Below, one piece after another: positions 1 to 8,979 of a DNA stretch of 57,437 nucleotides. This stretch comes from an uncultured Cellvibrionales bacterium. GTDB lineage: Bacteria; Pseudomonadota; Gammaproteobacteria; Pseudomonadales; Cellvibrionaceae. Below the pieces are notes generated by a model, which was not told the DNA's origin, did not search any database, and worked only from the letters and a program-made list of their open reading frames with translations. The stretch spans positions 1 through 57,437 of the forward strand of contig CAJWZU010000012.1 in NCBI GenBank assembly GCA_913050115.1. Direction: 5' to 3'. Position 1 is the first letter of the stretch. Each line of letters opens with the position of its first letter. A program made the translations under genes and the position numbers.

Positions 1-236
1 CTCTATGCAAACATCAGACGCCGAGCTGGGTATAAACCCAAGCCATACCATTATGTATCCAAGCGAGCTGCCGTCTTTAATCGAGCGCCTACATAGACTG
101 TAAATTAGGGTTCATGACAGAGGGTTAGGACAGAGGTTCAGGACAGAGGTTCAGGACTGGCAGCATTCAGCCTCAGCAGGCCTCTATGCAAACATCAGAC
201 GCCGAGCTGGGTATAAACCCAAGCCATACCATTATG
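1..236. repeat. 55-bp perfect direct repeat, two copies 181 bp apart
   Basis: Positions 1-55 and 182-236 are identical base for base, then diverge. Each copy contains a small inverted repeat (GGGT, 4-nt loop, ACCC). The first copy touches the window edge, so the repeat may extend left, and more copies with the same spacing could lie outside. It could be the end of a tandem array or a dispersed intergenic element. I do not recognise it. Confidence 0.85.
109..160. repeat. 13-bp tandem repeat, four copies
   Basis: Four consecutive 13-bp units start at 109, 122, 135 and 148. The best form is GGTTCAGGACAGA; the other units differ from it at one to three positions. It lies between the two copies of the 55-bp repeat. 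The stretch 237-409 after it holds nothing else I can name. Confidence 0.8.
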
Positions 237-409
237 ACCTTGCTCACACGGGCACTGGTCAAAGTGCTATCCCGCGCTTGAACATTTGGGTGTTGGCGTT
301 AAGTGTTGTTGTCTAGGGTAAGCCTGAAGCAAGTAACCAGAGTAAATGTACAGTTGCCTGTGGAAAATCAGCCATTAACTTTTATATTGTTCGTTTTTTG
401 TCCAAATGC

Positions 410-438
410 TCGACATTTAGGCGCGAAATCTCTATAGT
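410..438 (+). promoter_or_regulatory. sigma-70-type promoter of the ybiT gene
   Basis: The -35 box TCGACA (410-415) and the -10 box TATAGT (433-438) are separated by exactly 17 bp. Each box differs from consensus at one position. Transcription would start near 445, giving a leader of about 30 nt before the start codon at 477. Confidence 0.65.
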
Positions 439-476
439 GCGCCCCCTTAATTTGTCAGCCTTCAAGGACTACTCCT

Positions 477-2081
477 TTGATCACTACCGCAAACATCACC
501 ATGCAATTTGGCGCCGCGCCTTTATTTGAAAACATTTCCGCTCAATTCGGCAATGGCAATCGCTATGGCCTAATTGGTGCTAATGGTTGTGGCAAGTCCA
601 CTTTTATGAAGATTTTAAGCGGTGAACTGGCGCCAAGCGCCGGCAACTTCTCTATTACACCGGGGCAAAAGGTGGGTACTCTCAGCCAGGATCAGTTTGC
701 TTTTGAAGAGTACAGCGTGGTCGATGCTGTGATTATGGGTGACGCTGAGCTGTGGAAGATCAAGCAGGAGCGTGATCGTATTTACTCGCTACCCGAGATG
801 AGCGAAGCCGACGGCATGAAAGTGGCGGGGCTTGAAGTTGAGTTTGCCGAAATGGACGGTTACAGCGCCGAGAGTCGCGCCGGTGATATTCTGCTGGATG
901 CCGGGATTGATGAAGAGTGGCACTTTGGCTTGATGTCACAGGTGGCACCGGGCTATAAAGTTCGTGTGCTTATCGCCCAGGCCTTGTTTGCTAATCCGGA
1001 CATTTTACTGCTGGATGAGCCGACCAACAACCTCGATATCCACACTATTAATTGGCTCGCCGATGTATTGAATCAGCGTAAGTGCACCATGATCATTATT
1101 TCTCACGATCGTCACTTTTTGAACTCTGTGTGCACCCACATGGCTGACATAGATTACGGTGAACTGCGTATTTATCCGGGTAACTACGAAGCCTTTTTGG
1201 CGGCGTCCGGTTTGATTCGCGAGCAGTTACTGGCTGAAAATGCTAAGAAGAGCCTAGAGATGGATGAGCTGTCAGCGTTTGTTGCTCGCTTTTCGGCCAA
1301 CGCTTCCAAAGCCAAGCAGGCCAGTTCGCGGGCTAAAAAGCTTGATAAAATCGAATTGGATGAGGTTAAGTCCTCCAGTCGTATGACACCATCGATCAGT
1401 ATGAAACAGCACCAAAAGCTGCATCGCCAAGCACTGGTATTAGAAGATATAGGTCATGGTTTTGACGGTGAAACCCTATTCGAAAAGGGCAACCTGATTC
1501 TAGAAGCCGGCGCTAAACTGGCCGTTATTGGTGAGAATGGTGCAGGTAAGACCACCTTTTTGCGAAGTCTCATCGGTGAAATTGAAGCCAATGAAGGTGA
1601 CATCAAGTGGTCGGAAAACGCCGTATTTGGTTACTGCCCGCAGGACAGTACCGATATCTTCGACAGTGATATGACCCTGTTTGACTGGATGAGCCTATGG
1701 CGAACGCCTAAGCATGACGACCTTAAAGTGCGCGGCATGTTGGGGCGTTTATTGTTTACCGCCGATGACGCCAATAAATCAGTGCGCGTCTGCTCCGGTG
1801 GTGAGAAAAACCGTCTGCTGTTTGGCAAGTTGATGATGATGGATGTTAATGTGCTGATTATGGATGAGCCAACTAACCACTTGGATATGGAATCCATCGA
1901 AGCACTTAATAACGCTCTTAAAGGCTTCGACGGTACGCTGATTTTTGTCAGCCACGACCGCGAGTTTGTCTCCTCCCTCGCTACTCGGGTAGTGGAAATT
2001 AAGGATCAAGAAATCATCGACTTTCAGGGCACGTTTGACGAGTACCAGGCCAGTCAAGCGGCATCACTAAAAGCCGCTTAA
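477..2081 (+). CDS. ybiT: ABC-F family ATPase YbiT
   Basis: This is a soluble ABC-F protein with two ATP-binding cassettes and no membrane segments. ABC-F proteins bind the ribosomal E site and adjust translation under stress; the exact role of YbiT is not settled. Cassette 1 has a Walker A at residues 34-42 (GANGCGKST), a degenerate signature (VAPGYK, as I recall for E. coli YbiT) and Walker [12 protein letters not shown]. Cassette 2 has GENGAGKTT, an intact CSGGEKNR signature and [11 protein letters not shown]. The linker between them is lysine- and serine-rich. The 534-residue length and the near-continuous similarity to remembered E. coli YbiT make the call secure. The start is TTG at 477, supported by AAGGA about 9 nt upstream; no ATG lies at a matching position. 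It is transcribed alone, from its own promoter to a terminator. Confidence 0.95.
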   Translation: MITTANITMQFGAAPLFENISAQFGNGNRYGLIGANGCGKSTFMKILSGELAPSAGNFSITPGQKVGTLSQDQFAFEEYSVVDAVIMGDAELWKIKQERDRIYSLPEMSEADGMKVAGLEVEFAEMDGYSAESRAGDILLDAGIDEEWHFGLMSQVAPGYKVRVLIAQALFANPDILLLDEPTNNLDIHTINWLADVLNQRKCTMIIISHDRHFLNSVCTHMADIDYGELRIYPGNYEAFLAASGLIREQLLAENAKKSLEMDELSAFVARFSANASKAKQASSRAKKLDKIELDEVKSSSRMTPSISMKQHQKLHRQALVLEDIGHGFDGETLFEKGNLILEAGAKLAVIGENGAGKTTFLRSLIGEIEANEGDIKWSENAVFGYCPQDSTDIFDSDMTLFDWMSLWRTPKHDDLKVRGMLGRLLFTADDANKSVRVCSGGEKNRLLFGKLMMMDVNVLIMDEPTNHLDMESIEALNNALKGFDGTLIFVSHDREFVSSLATRVVEIKDQEIIDFQGTFDEYQASQAASLKAA

Positions 2082-2101
2082 AGTCCAGTCGGTTTTGTAA
2101 T

Positions 2102-2135
2102 AAAAAACGCCGCCTCGTAAATGGCGGCGTTTTTT
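2102..2135 (+). terminator. Rho-independent terminator after ybiT
   Basis: A 9-bp GC-rich stem (AACGCCGCC with GGCGGCGTT) and an 8-nt loop are followed by a run of T. It begins 20 bp after the ybiT stop. The flanking A-run means it could also work on the other strand. Confidence 0.9.
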
Positions 2136-2393
2136 ATGGCTGGGTACTAGGGCCGCGGTTCTGGGCGATCGAAGTAATGCTTCTCGATATTGTTTAGGGC
2201 GCTACTCTTCGCAATACTTACCGCCGCAGTCATATGGGTTAGCCCTGCTGTGCAGCGTCCAGTCTAGTTGTAGCGGTGTGATGACCCGCCTTAGGCCTTT
2301 CCTTAAATACTCTTCTTAGATGCCGTGTACACTGCACATTGTGTGACCCTATTTTTAAAAGTCCGCGCCCTTTACTCCATGAGAAATCACCCT
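2136..2393. other. Intergenic region before the HflX-like gene
   Basis: About 260 bp lie between the ybiT terminator and the next start. I see no convincing promoter, ORF or repeat, although the promoter of the downstream gene must lie here. Confidence 0.6.
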
Positions 2394-3740
2394 ATGTCAA
2401 ACCCTGAAAAACCACGCATTCCGCGTGCGCTAATCGTCGCCGTGCAATTAGACAGTGTCAGCGATGTTGAATTCGAGTCGTCGTTGGCTGAGTTGGCTGA
2501 TTTGGCAAAGACCTTAGGGCTTGAGGTGGTCGGTCAAATTACCCAAAAGCGTCCGTCTTTTGACTCCACTGCGTATATGGGCGTCGGTAAACGGGAAGAA
2601 ATACGACAATTCTTACAAAACCAAAAAGCCGGCGCGGATAGGTTGTCGCAGGATGACCCGCTGGCGGTTAGTGATGCAGTGGAGTTTATTCTAGTCGACC
2701 ATGAAATCTCGCCGTCCCAAGCTCTCAATTTGGAAAATGAAGTGGGTTGCGAGGTGATGGATCGCACGGTGGTGATTCTCGAGATTTTTCATCGAAACGC
2801 CAGCTCACACGCAGCTAGGGTACAAGTTGAGATTGCGCGTCTATCTTATATGGCGCCGCGCTTGCGTGAGGCGGCCAAGCGCGAGGGACCTTCTGGACGC
2901 CAGCGCAGCGGTGCCGGTGGACGCGGTACAGGGCAGTCACGCGCCCAGACGGATAGTCAAAAGGTCCGTGTTCGTATTGCCGAACTGCAAAAAGAGATTG
3001 ATGCCATGGAGGTAGGTCGGGATACCCAGCGAGCACGACGTCTGGGACAATCTGGGGTATCACAGGTGGCGCTGGTCGGTTACACCAACGCGGGTAAATC
3101 CACCTTGATGCGCGCGTTGACCGGCAAAGAAATACTAGTGGCCAATAAACTGTTTGCCACACTGGACACGAAAGTACGTACCTTGCAGCCAGAAAGTGTA
3201 CCTAAGGTATTGGTGAGTGACACAGTGGGGTTTATCAAAAATTTACCCCATGGCCTGGTAGCTTCGTTCAAATCAACGTTGGACGAAGCCCTTAGCGCAT
3301 CGCTGTTACTGCATGTTATTGACGCTGGCGACCCAGGGTTTGAGGCGCAGCTTAAAGTAACCGATAAAGTATTGGCCGAAATTGGTGCCGAGAGTGTGCC
3401 GCGTATTCGGGTGTTCAATAAAATTGACTATTTGCCTGACGTGGCCTCACAGGAAGAACGCACTGCCGAGCTGCAAGCCAAGTATCCTGGTTGTATTGTT
3501 CTTAGTGCGCGCCGCAACGACGACATAACACAGCTACATCAGTCGATTGTGCAAGTCTTTCAAAAGGATCTTATTGAGTCCGAAGTGTTTTTACCTTGGT
3601 CAGCACAGAAGCTGCGCGGCGAGATCTTTAGTTCCTGTGAGGTACTTGAAGAGCGGGCCGATGCCGAGGGTGCATTTTTCCGCTTTCGTGCCTCTGCTGA
3701 TACGGTTGCCCGTCTAACTAAACTCGCAGTCGATGCCTAA
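2394..3740 (+). CDS. HflX-like ribosome-associated GTPase, divergent form
   Basis: This is a 448-residue GTPase of the HflX (Obg-HflX) family. HflX proteins bind the 50S subunit and split stalled or hibernating ribosomes. The N-terminal HflX domain ends with a basic coiled-coil linker near residues 155-215. The G domain follows, with P-loop GYTNAGKST, G3 DTVGF and G4 NKID, and a C-terminal domain completes the protein. The start is ATG 2394; the open frame begins earlier at a GTG, but family length favours 2394. The linker lacks the motif I remember from canonical HflX (RGPGETQLETDRR). It instead reads a Gly/Arg/Ser-rich stretch followed by QTDSQK. It is also not beside hfq, where gammaproteobacterial hflX usually sits. 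It is therefore probably a second, divergent HflX-type protein, and I give no symbol. Confidence 0.85.
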   Translation: MSNPEKPRIPRALIVAVQLDSVSDVEFESSLAELADLAKTLGLEVVGQITQKRPSFDSTAYMGVGKREEIRQFLQNQKAGADRLSQDDPLAVSDAVEFILVDHEISPSQALNLENEVGCEVMDRTVVILEIFHRNASSHAARVQVEIARLSYMAPRLREAAKREGPSGRQRSGAGGRGTGQSRAQTDSQKVRVRIAELQKEIDAMEVGRDTQRARRLGQSGVSQVALVGYTNAGKSTLMRALTGKEILVANKLFATLDTKVRTLQPESVPKVLVSDTVGFIKNLPHGLVASFKSTLDEALSASLLLHVIDAGDPGFEAQLKVTDKVLAEIGAESVPRIRVFNKIDYLPDVASQEERTAELQAKYPGCIVLSARRNDDITQLHQSIVQVFQKDLIESEVFLPWSAQKLRGEIFSSCEVLEERADAEGAFFRFRASADTVARLTKLAVDA

Positions 3741-4086
3741 AGAATAGGGCAGTAAGCAGTAAGAAAGAATAGTACATGCATACATTAGAAAACCATAAAT
3801 ACTCTGTACTTGGGCTTATGTGGCTTAATGATTCTGTATACCGTGATGGGATAAAATACTTTCGATAATAACGGTGTACTTTATGAATAAGTCGCGGCTC
3901 ACATACTGAACATAATTTAAGCGCGATAAAGTAGAGCGGGTATTCTTAAAAACTGCTTGTCTTGAAGAGTCTCTCTTGGTTATTCAATTTAAAAAAACCG
4001 CACAGTAATGTGCGGTTTTTTAACGCCAGTATGCAAGAGCAGCATTGACCAAGCTATTAACGCTTTCGATCATGCCCGTACGTATT
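3741..4086. other. Intergenic region between convergent genes
   Basis: This AT-rich spacer of about 346 bp separates the convergent HflX-like and esterase genes. Apart from the bidirectional terminator at 3991-4021 I see no ORF, repeat or RNA gene. Confidence 0.6.
3991..4021. terminator. Bidirectional terminator between convergent genes
   Basis: The inverted repeat CCGCAC / GTGCGG with a 6-nt loop is flanked by A7 on the left and T6 on the right. It can therefore end transcripts from either side. It lies 250 bp after the HflX-like gene and 65 bp from the end of the esterase gene. Confidence 0.9.
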
Positions 4087-6795
4087 TCACCAAATGGGTC
4101 CCCAGCTATCGATCACACTAATTAACGACTGCGATATTGTCTGATGATCTGCTAGAGACGGATGCCATTGGCAGCCTAAATTATCAAGTCCGTCCATTGC
4201 ATAAACATCCATGCGAGGAAAACCAGCGTCTATTTGTTCAAAGGACACTTCTCGCACGGCATCGATCATCACGTTTCCGAGCGGATAAAGATACGTTGCA
4301 CCTAAAATAAACAAGGTGTCACTGCCATAAAGGTCGCGCAGCTTACTAATGTATTTATGATATTCAACCTTATAGGCTAAACGCAGAGTATCTTGAGTCC
4401 AATTTTCACCGTTTTCTACTGGGACTGAAAAATCATTAATACCTAAAGTGATGACCACAATCGCCGGGTTCCAGTCGGCAGGTTTTTCCCAGACACTGGC
4501 GTTTTGATGAATAAGGACACGATCCCCGTAGGTACGATAATCAGTGCCGGATAAATTGCCATTATAATTTCTCACCATGCCCAGACCCGAATAGGCATTG
4601 AGGTGATAGTCGGCATTGTAATGTCTGGCCGTTAACGCGCCAAAGGCTTGGTCGGCATTACTGTATTTAACCAAGTCACTGTTGCTGCACTCACGTGTGC
4701 CGGAACTATTGCCATAGCCGGCAGAATAAGAGTCACCGATAAAGACTAGTTGACGTGCACGACTTTGAGGTTTGGGTAGTATTGCACCGTCAGTACTGGG
4801 CACCAAGCCTAAAAATTTGCTGGTGCTCCAGGTAGACTCTGTGCGTTTGGAGATTCTAATCGTGTGGTCATCGGCGCTTAAGTTGTTTATCCAGTGGGTG
4901 GTATAACCCGGGGCCACAAGAATTTCATGGTGCACTCCATCAATGGCGATATTGTAATGATTGGTTCTATCTTCGAACTTTAAGCCAATCGACGTTCCGT
5001 TAAAATTCCCTTCAAAATAAATACCTGGCCAGCTGTATTGTGCCGCATCGCCTTGGGATGTTGTTCGTCCGCCAGTGTGCACTGTTGCCAGCCCTTCTGG
5101 ACGGTAACATACGGCTTCATTGGCACTCTTGATCTGAATAGTTATCTCGTTTGAGATGACTCTGCAATGGTCGGTGGAGGTTTGCTGCGAATCTTGCAGT
5201 TCAACATGCTCGTTGGTCATTAAGACATTATATATACGGACCGAATCCTCTCCATTGATACTGATGGCTTGCAGATCGATCAGGGCGGTAAGGCCAGCGG
5301 GACTGCCGACTAAATTGACGATGAGCTCAGGTATTACCACTGAATTGCCCGTCCAATTGGAAGGGTCAATCATCTCTTCTCTCTGCTGATTGCCCTGAGC
5401 ATCACTGATGGCAAGTTTGAGGTCGTTATAAGCGTTTTTTTGCCAGAGGATATCGGTGCGGCCATCACCATTAAAGTCGGCCAGCTGATGGGCCCACGCA
5501 GAGAATTTATTGTTTAAGTTCTCCGCCCGTTCTTGAGTACCCGAGGCGCTACTGATGGCAACTTTAGCTTTACCTGTCGACGCTTTGCGCCACAGAATGT
5601 CATCGCGGCCGTCGCCATTAAAATCACTGAGCTCTGCAGTCCATGCGTTAAACTTGGCGAAATGCGAAATAGATGACGATTGTTTGCCGTCTGCACCAGT
5701 GATGCCTACTTTTGCAGTGCCGTCATCGCCTTTGCGCCAGAAAATATCGTCGCGACCGTCGCCATTAACGTCAGCAAGCTGAACATCCCAGGCGGAGTAA
5801 CGCTTAAATGGTAATGCATTAACTACATTGGCTTGCTGGCCATTGGCATCGGTTAAGATGACTTTTGACTCGCCGGTAATACCTCGACGCCACAACATGT
5901 CGTCGCCACCGTCACCGTTAAAGTCACCGACGTAAACCTCCCAAGCTGTACCTTTGTCGAAGAAAGATTCGATACGAGCCTGATCACCATTGGTATCGCT
6001 GATGCCTATAACTACAGTACCCGCAGACGGTTTGCGCCATAAAATATCGGCGCGCCCATCGCCGTTAAAATCACCAATTTGAGTCTGCCAAGCACTGCCT
6101 TTAACGGACAGGTCATGCACCACGTCTTGATTACCGCTGGCATCGCTAATCGCGACTTTAACCGTGCCATTATTTAGATTGCGCCAGAGAATATCGATAG
6201 CGCCATCGCCGTTGAAATCACCCATTTGGGCATTCCAATCATTCGACTTACTATTTAAGTTCTCTATGCGAGAAATAGCACCTGAGCGGTTATTTATAGC
6301 AATATTGACACTGCCGTCGGTAGCGTTGTGCCAGAAAATATCGGCAATACCATCGCCGTTGAAGTCGTTCTTTACAGCATCGATTTTAACACCTGAAGAA
6401 GAACCGCTAGAACTGGAAGAAGAGCTTGAAGAAGAGCTACTAGAGCTACTGCTAGACGAAGAGCTGGAAGAAGAGCTGCTACTAGAGCTTGATGCACTGC
6501 TAGAGGTGGATGAAGAACTGCTAGAACTCGACGAGCTGTCAGCATCACATTGGCCAAGACTCTTCCAAGCCTGCTGCCAGGCCCAACCGGTGCCTGGGTC
6601 ATAGGGGCCTCCGGTATCGCACCAGCCGGGAATTAAACAACTGTAGGCGCTGCCCTGATTCTTTACCGCTTGGCTTTGGCTGAAGGAACTGCCGCTTTGA
6701 TATTGGTTCAGACCTGAGCAATCGTAGGCGGCCAGCTGTGTTGATGTGAGCGCGAGAGCTCCGAGCAGTGCGGCTCTTATTAGGGTCTTGGTCAT
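4087..6795 (-). CDS. Secreted CE2-type acetylesterase with CBM-like domain, poly-serine linker and seven FG-GAP repeats
   Basis: This is a 902-residue exported protein that probably removes acetyl groups from plant or algal polysaccharide. In order: signal peptide (residues 1-23, ending LAA); a small Cys/Trp-rich module (about 24-83) resembling carbohydrate-binding modules beside poly-Ser linkers in Cellvibrionaceae; a Ser-rich linker (87-134; DNA 6394-6537); then seven FG-GAP/VCBS-like calcium-binding repeats, each with D-x-NGDG-xx-D and usually ILWR. A CE2-like beta-sandwich follows, then an SGNH hydrolase with GDSYSAGYG (Ser689), GIND (785-788) and CQWHP (His878). The Trp-His pair fits remembered CE2 enzymes with a Ser-His dyad. 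I chose ATG 6795 because the signal peptide begins there; the open frame extends 27 codons further upstream. The gene stands alone. The substrate cannot be read from sequence. Confidence 0.85.
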   Translation of the reverse strand: MTKTLIRAALLGALALTSTQLAAYDCSGLNQYQSGSSFSQSQAVKNQGSAYSCLIPGWCDTGGPYDPGTGWAWQQAWKSLGQCDADSSSSSSSSSSTSSSASSSSSSSSSSSSSSSSSSSSSSSSSSSSSGSSSGVKIDAVKNDFNGDGIADIFWHNATDGSVNIAINNRSGAISRIENLNSKSNDWNAQMGDFNGDGAIDILWRNLNNGTVKVAISDASGNQDVVHDLSVKGSAWQTQIGDFNGDGRADILWRKPSAGTVVIGISDTNGDQARIESFFDKGTAWEVYVGDFNGDGGDDMLWRRGITGESKVILTDANGQQANVVNALPFKRYSAWDVQLADVNGDGRDDIFWRKGDDGTAKVGITGADGKQSSSISHFAKFNAWTAELSDFNGDGRDDILWRKASTGKAKVAISSASGTQERAENLNNKFSAWAHQLADFNGDGRTDILWQKNAYNDLKLAISDAQGNQQREEMIDPSNWTGNSVVIPELIVNLVGSPAGLTALIDLQAISINGEDSVRIYNVLMTNEHVELQDSQQTSTDHCRVISNEITIQIKSANEAVCYRPEGLATVHTGGRTTSQGDAAQYSWPGIYFEGNFNGTSIGLKFEDRTNHYNIAIDGVHHEILVAPGYTTHWINNLSADDHTIRISKRTESTWSTSKFLGLVPSTDGAILPKPQSRARQLVFIGDSYSAGYGNSSGTRECSNSDLVKYSNADQAFGALTARHYNADYHLNAYSGLGMVRNYNGNLSGTDYRTYGDRVLIHQNASVWEKPADWNPAIVVITLGINDFSVPVENGENWTQDTLRLAYKVEYHKYISKLRDLYGSDTLFILGATYLYPLGNVMIDAVREVSFEQIDAGFPRMDVYAMDGLDNLGCQWHPSLADHQTISQSLISVIDSWGPIW

Positions 6796-6930
6796 AGTTA
6801 TCTCAATGTTACTGTCGTTGTAGCTGTGTGTATTTATCACTAAATACACACAGGTGAGCGTGTTAAATGTCGCCAATAATAACGGACTTCTACCGCGATG
6901 AATAATCGCGGCACAATTGATCGCGATAAT

Positions 6931-7010
6931 TTGGGACAGGCATCACTTCTTCTTATTGGGGACAGGCATGACTTTCCCCTCTTCTTATTCGGGACAGCCA
7001 TGACTTCTCC
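6931..7010. repeat. Three degenerate copies of a GGGACAGGCATGACTT-type repeat
   Basis: Three imperfect units begin near 6931, 6956 and 6989. Each has GGGACAG(G/C)CAT(G/C)ACTT followed by a C/T-rich CTTCTTATT-like tail; the third is truncated. From memory, similar GGGACAGGCATGACTT strings surround REP-associated tyrosine transposase genes in marine gammaproteobacteria. No transposase gene is present here, so this would be a relic or a non-autonomous array. Confidence 0.6.
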
Positions 7011-7160
7011 ATCACTCAGTTATGGTTTAGCCAGACAATCACAGGCTCATTCACCGGTGTCATCGTAATTGAAATTCAGCAGGTTATCGATTTCTAAGGC
7101 ATTCTTACAGTGTTTGGGTAGCCCAGCAATAGCAATGAGAATCGATGGTTTTGGAGCTAT

Positions 7161-7195
7161 AAAAAACGCCGCTCAGCAATGGGCGACGTTTTTTT
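7161..7195 (-). terminator. Terminator downstream of djlA
   Basis: An imperfect inverted repeat (about 8 bp including one G-T pair) is flanked by A6 on the left and T7 on the right. It sits 60 bp beyond the djlA stop on the minus strand. Confidence 0.75.
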
Positions 7196-7255
7196 AGGTA
7201 TTAATATTATACTGGCTAGACCTGTTCCTTTCCTTAGTCAGTTCTATGTCCTGAA

Positions 7256-8074
7256 CTAGCTCGGCCTGCTTTTCTTTAGCATTTCATAAGCCGCCTGAAT
7301 TTGCTGCGACTTCTCTGTGGCGACTTTAATCATATCGTCGGGCACGCCTTTGGCGATAAGTTTGTCCGGATGATGCTGGCTCATTAATCTGCGGTAGGCC
7401 TTCTTCAAATCTTTGTCGTCAATGTCTTCGCTGACTCCAAGGGCCTGGTAAGCCTGCTTGATTTCATCTTGGCGTGGGGCAGCTTGGCCGGCGTGGTATT
7501 GACCGCTTGAGTTACCATCGGAGCCATTGCCGAACTGATTTTGCGCCAGAATCATCTGTAGCAGCTGTTCAAACTGCTGGGCATTCATATTCACTTTAGC
7601 GGCGGTAGCACGCAGCACTTTTTGCTCGGCGGGGTCGAGCGTGCCATCGGCGAGGGCAACGCTGATTAAAAATTCCAGCAGGGTTAGCGACAGGTTGCGA
7701 TTGCGCGCTGCCACCTTCGCAAAGCGGTCAATGCTGCCATCAAAATCAAAATCGGCATGGGTGCCTTGCTGAAAGTACTTAATAGCCTGCTGACGGTGCA
7801 GTGGGGTTAAGTCCATGCGGTTCATTAGAGCTTCAGTTTGCGCGACTTCCTCTTCGCTGACACGGCCGTCTGCTTTGGCTAGGTGACCGATCAGTTGGAA
7901 GGTGGTCTCAAAGAACAGTTGCTGCAGGGCCTCGCGCTCGCTACTGCTTAAAAAAATAGCGCTCTGCGACAAGGCTCGATCAAATGAATGGCCCAGCCAT
8001 ACACCCAGTAGCGCGCCTATAGGCCCGCCCATTGAAAAACCCAGTAAGCCACAAATCAGTTTGCCTAAAAACAC
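7256..8074 (-). CDS. djlA: Co-chaperone DjlA, membrane-anchored J-domain protein
   Basis: This is a 272-residue DnaK co-chaperone anchored in the inner membrane. The N-terminal segment (about residues 5-28) is a Gly-rich hydrophobic anchor, as in DjlA, where it promotes dimer formation. A TerB-like helical domain follows (about 50-170). A Gln/Gly/Asn-rich linker leads to a C-terminal J domain (about 205-272) with the HPD motif (SQHHPDK) that stimulates DnaK ATPase. Domain order and length match E. coli DjlA. The start is GTG 8074, because the first residues already form the anchor and no ATG lies close by. It is single, with its own terminator. Confidence 0.92.
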   Translation of the reverse strand: MFLGKLICGLLGFSMGGPIGALLGVWLGHSFDRALSQSAIFLSSSEREALQQLFFETTFQLIGHLAKADGRVSEEEVAQTEALMNRMDLTPLHRQQAIKYFQQGTHADFDFDGSIDRFAKVAARNRNLSLTLLEFLISVALADGTLDPAEQKVLRATAAKVNMNAQQFEQLLQMILAQNQFGNGSDGNSSGQYHAGQAAPRQDEIKQAYQALGVSEDIDDKDLKKAYRRLMSQHHPDKLIAKGVPDDMIKVATEKSQQIQAAYEMLKKSRPS

Positions 8075-8314
8075 CTAGCTATCTCCACTGTTTAAATAAT
8101 GGTGGCAGTGTACTAGGAGCCTGTCGAACTTAACAATGATCTACTGCGATAAACTTGATTTTGGCCATTTTTTACACTGTTGGCCATCGAATAAAATAAC
8201 GAATTCTCTGCTTGTATGGTAGAAACTGTTGCAAAACGTGCAGCTCTCGCTACGATTTTCAAAGCCCCAAAGGCTGCTAGATTGGAGAGATATCCAGTCG
8301 CTGAAACAAGGGCT

Positions 8315-8824
8315 TTAGCGGCCTTTATCGCTGCCTTTGAGTGAAAGCGGCGCTATGCCACTGAGTTGTTCTTGCGCAATGTTGCGATAATTGAGGGTAA
8401 AGGCGAAGTTCTCTGATTTGGGTAGATAAAGTACCAAACCATATTCACCGCGTTCGATATCAACAATCCATTCAACTTTTCGGACTTGTTCTATTTGCGG
8501 CGCGGCGCTAGGCAGGTTGCGCTCAGGGTAGACTGGAGGTTCACCATAAACCATCATTTCCTCCATTAGCACCTCACCATCGATCTCATTAGCTAAGAAA
8601 ATTTCGGCTTTATCGGCAGCTAAACTAATCTTGATACGAACCGCATCATTACGCTCTTCGATGTTAATTATTTGTGCCCCCAAGACGGATTCTCGAGCGC
8701 CGATAACGGGCTGCAGATATTCAGTTTGCAGCGTTTGGCGCATGTCTTCGGCAAGCGCCGCAGCGCTGACAAACGCGATGGTAATGGCGCAGGTAAAAGC
8801 AATTGAGATCATTGAATAGTGCAT
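8315..8824 (-). CDS. Exported protein of unknown function
   Basis: This is a 169-residue protein that I do not recognise. An N-terminal hydrophobic segment ending near AALAED (about residues 1-26) is a clear Sec signal peptide with a likely cleavage site after ALA. The mature part is acidic, has no cysteine and no membrane segment, and is probably a small soluble periplasmic beta-rich protein. The start is ATG 8824. The gene is divergent from the hypothetical at 8980 and not obviously in an operon with djlA, which lies 240 bp downstream. Confidence 0.75.
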   Translation of the reverse strand: MHYSMISIAFTCAITIAFVSAAALAEDMRQTLQTEYLQPVIGARESVLGAQIINIEERNDAVRIKISLAADKAEIFLANEIDGEVLMEEMMVYGEPPVYPERNLPSAAPQIEQVRKVEWIVDIERGEYGLVLYLPKSENFAFTLNYRNIAQEQLSGIAPLSLKGSDKGR

Positions 8825-8979
8825 TACTCATCTCCATTTTTACTATGGATATTTTAGCATTGTGGCAAGGTCTTAATTGGATTAAAGCCGACTTAGAAAT
8901 AGGCTGGTTAATAATTGTTGTTATAAGCGTGGCGGTTGTTTCTATACAATGCACGGCTAACCACTGCAAAGCGTCTGCT

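Larger units (their letters stand above)
6796..7255. other. Intergenic region with degenerate repeats
   Basis: This 460-bp region lies between the starts of the esterase gene and the end of djlA. It holds the GGGACAG repeats (6931-7010) and the djlA terminator (7161-7195), both listed separately. The rest shows no supported gene. The esterase promoter must lie at about 6800-6930, but I cannot pick it out. Confidence 0.6.

Noticed and set aside
1-103. Tail of a protein-coding gene entering from the left edge
   Set aside because: Two plus-strand frames are open from the edge (stops at 94-96 and 101-103), but neither is recognisable, and the 55-bp repeat covers half of the stretch. Too short to decide.
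1-236. CRISPR array
   Set aside because: Only two 55-bp repeats with a 126-bp gap and no cas genes; the spacing and repeat length do not fit.
6164-6604. Long Glu/Leu-rich open frame opposite the esterase gene
   Set aside because: It is the complement of the Ser-rich linker and FG-GAP repeats; the low-complexity codons keep the frame open.
7047-7172. Minus-strand open stretch of about 40 codons, possible transposase remnant
   Set aside because: No start codon, overlaps the djlA terminator, and a gap in stops of this length is expected by chance.
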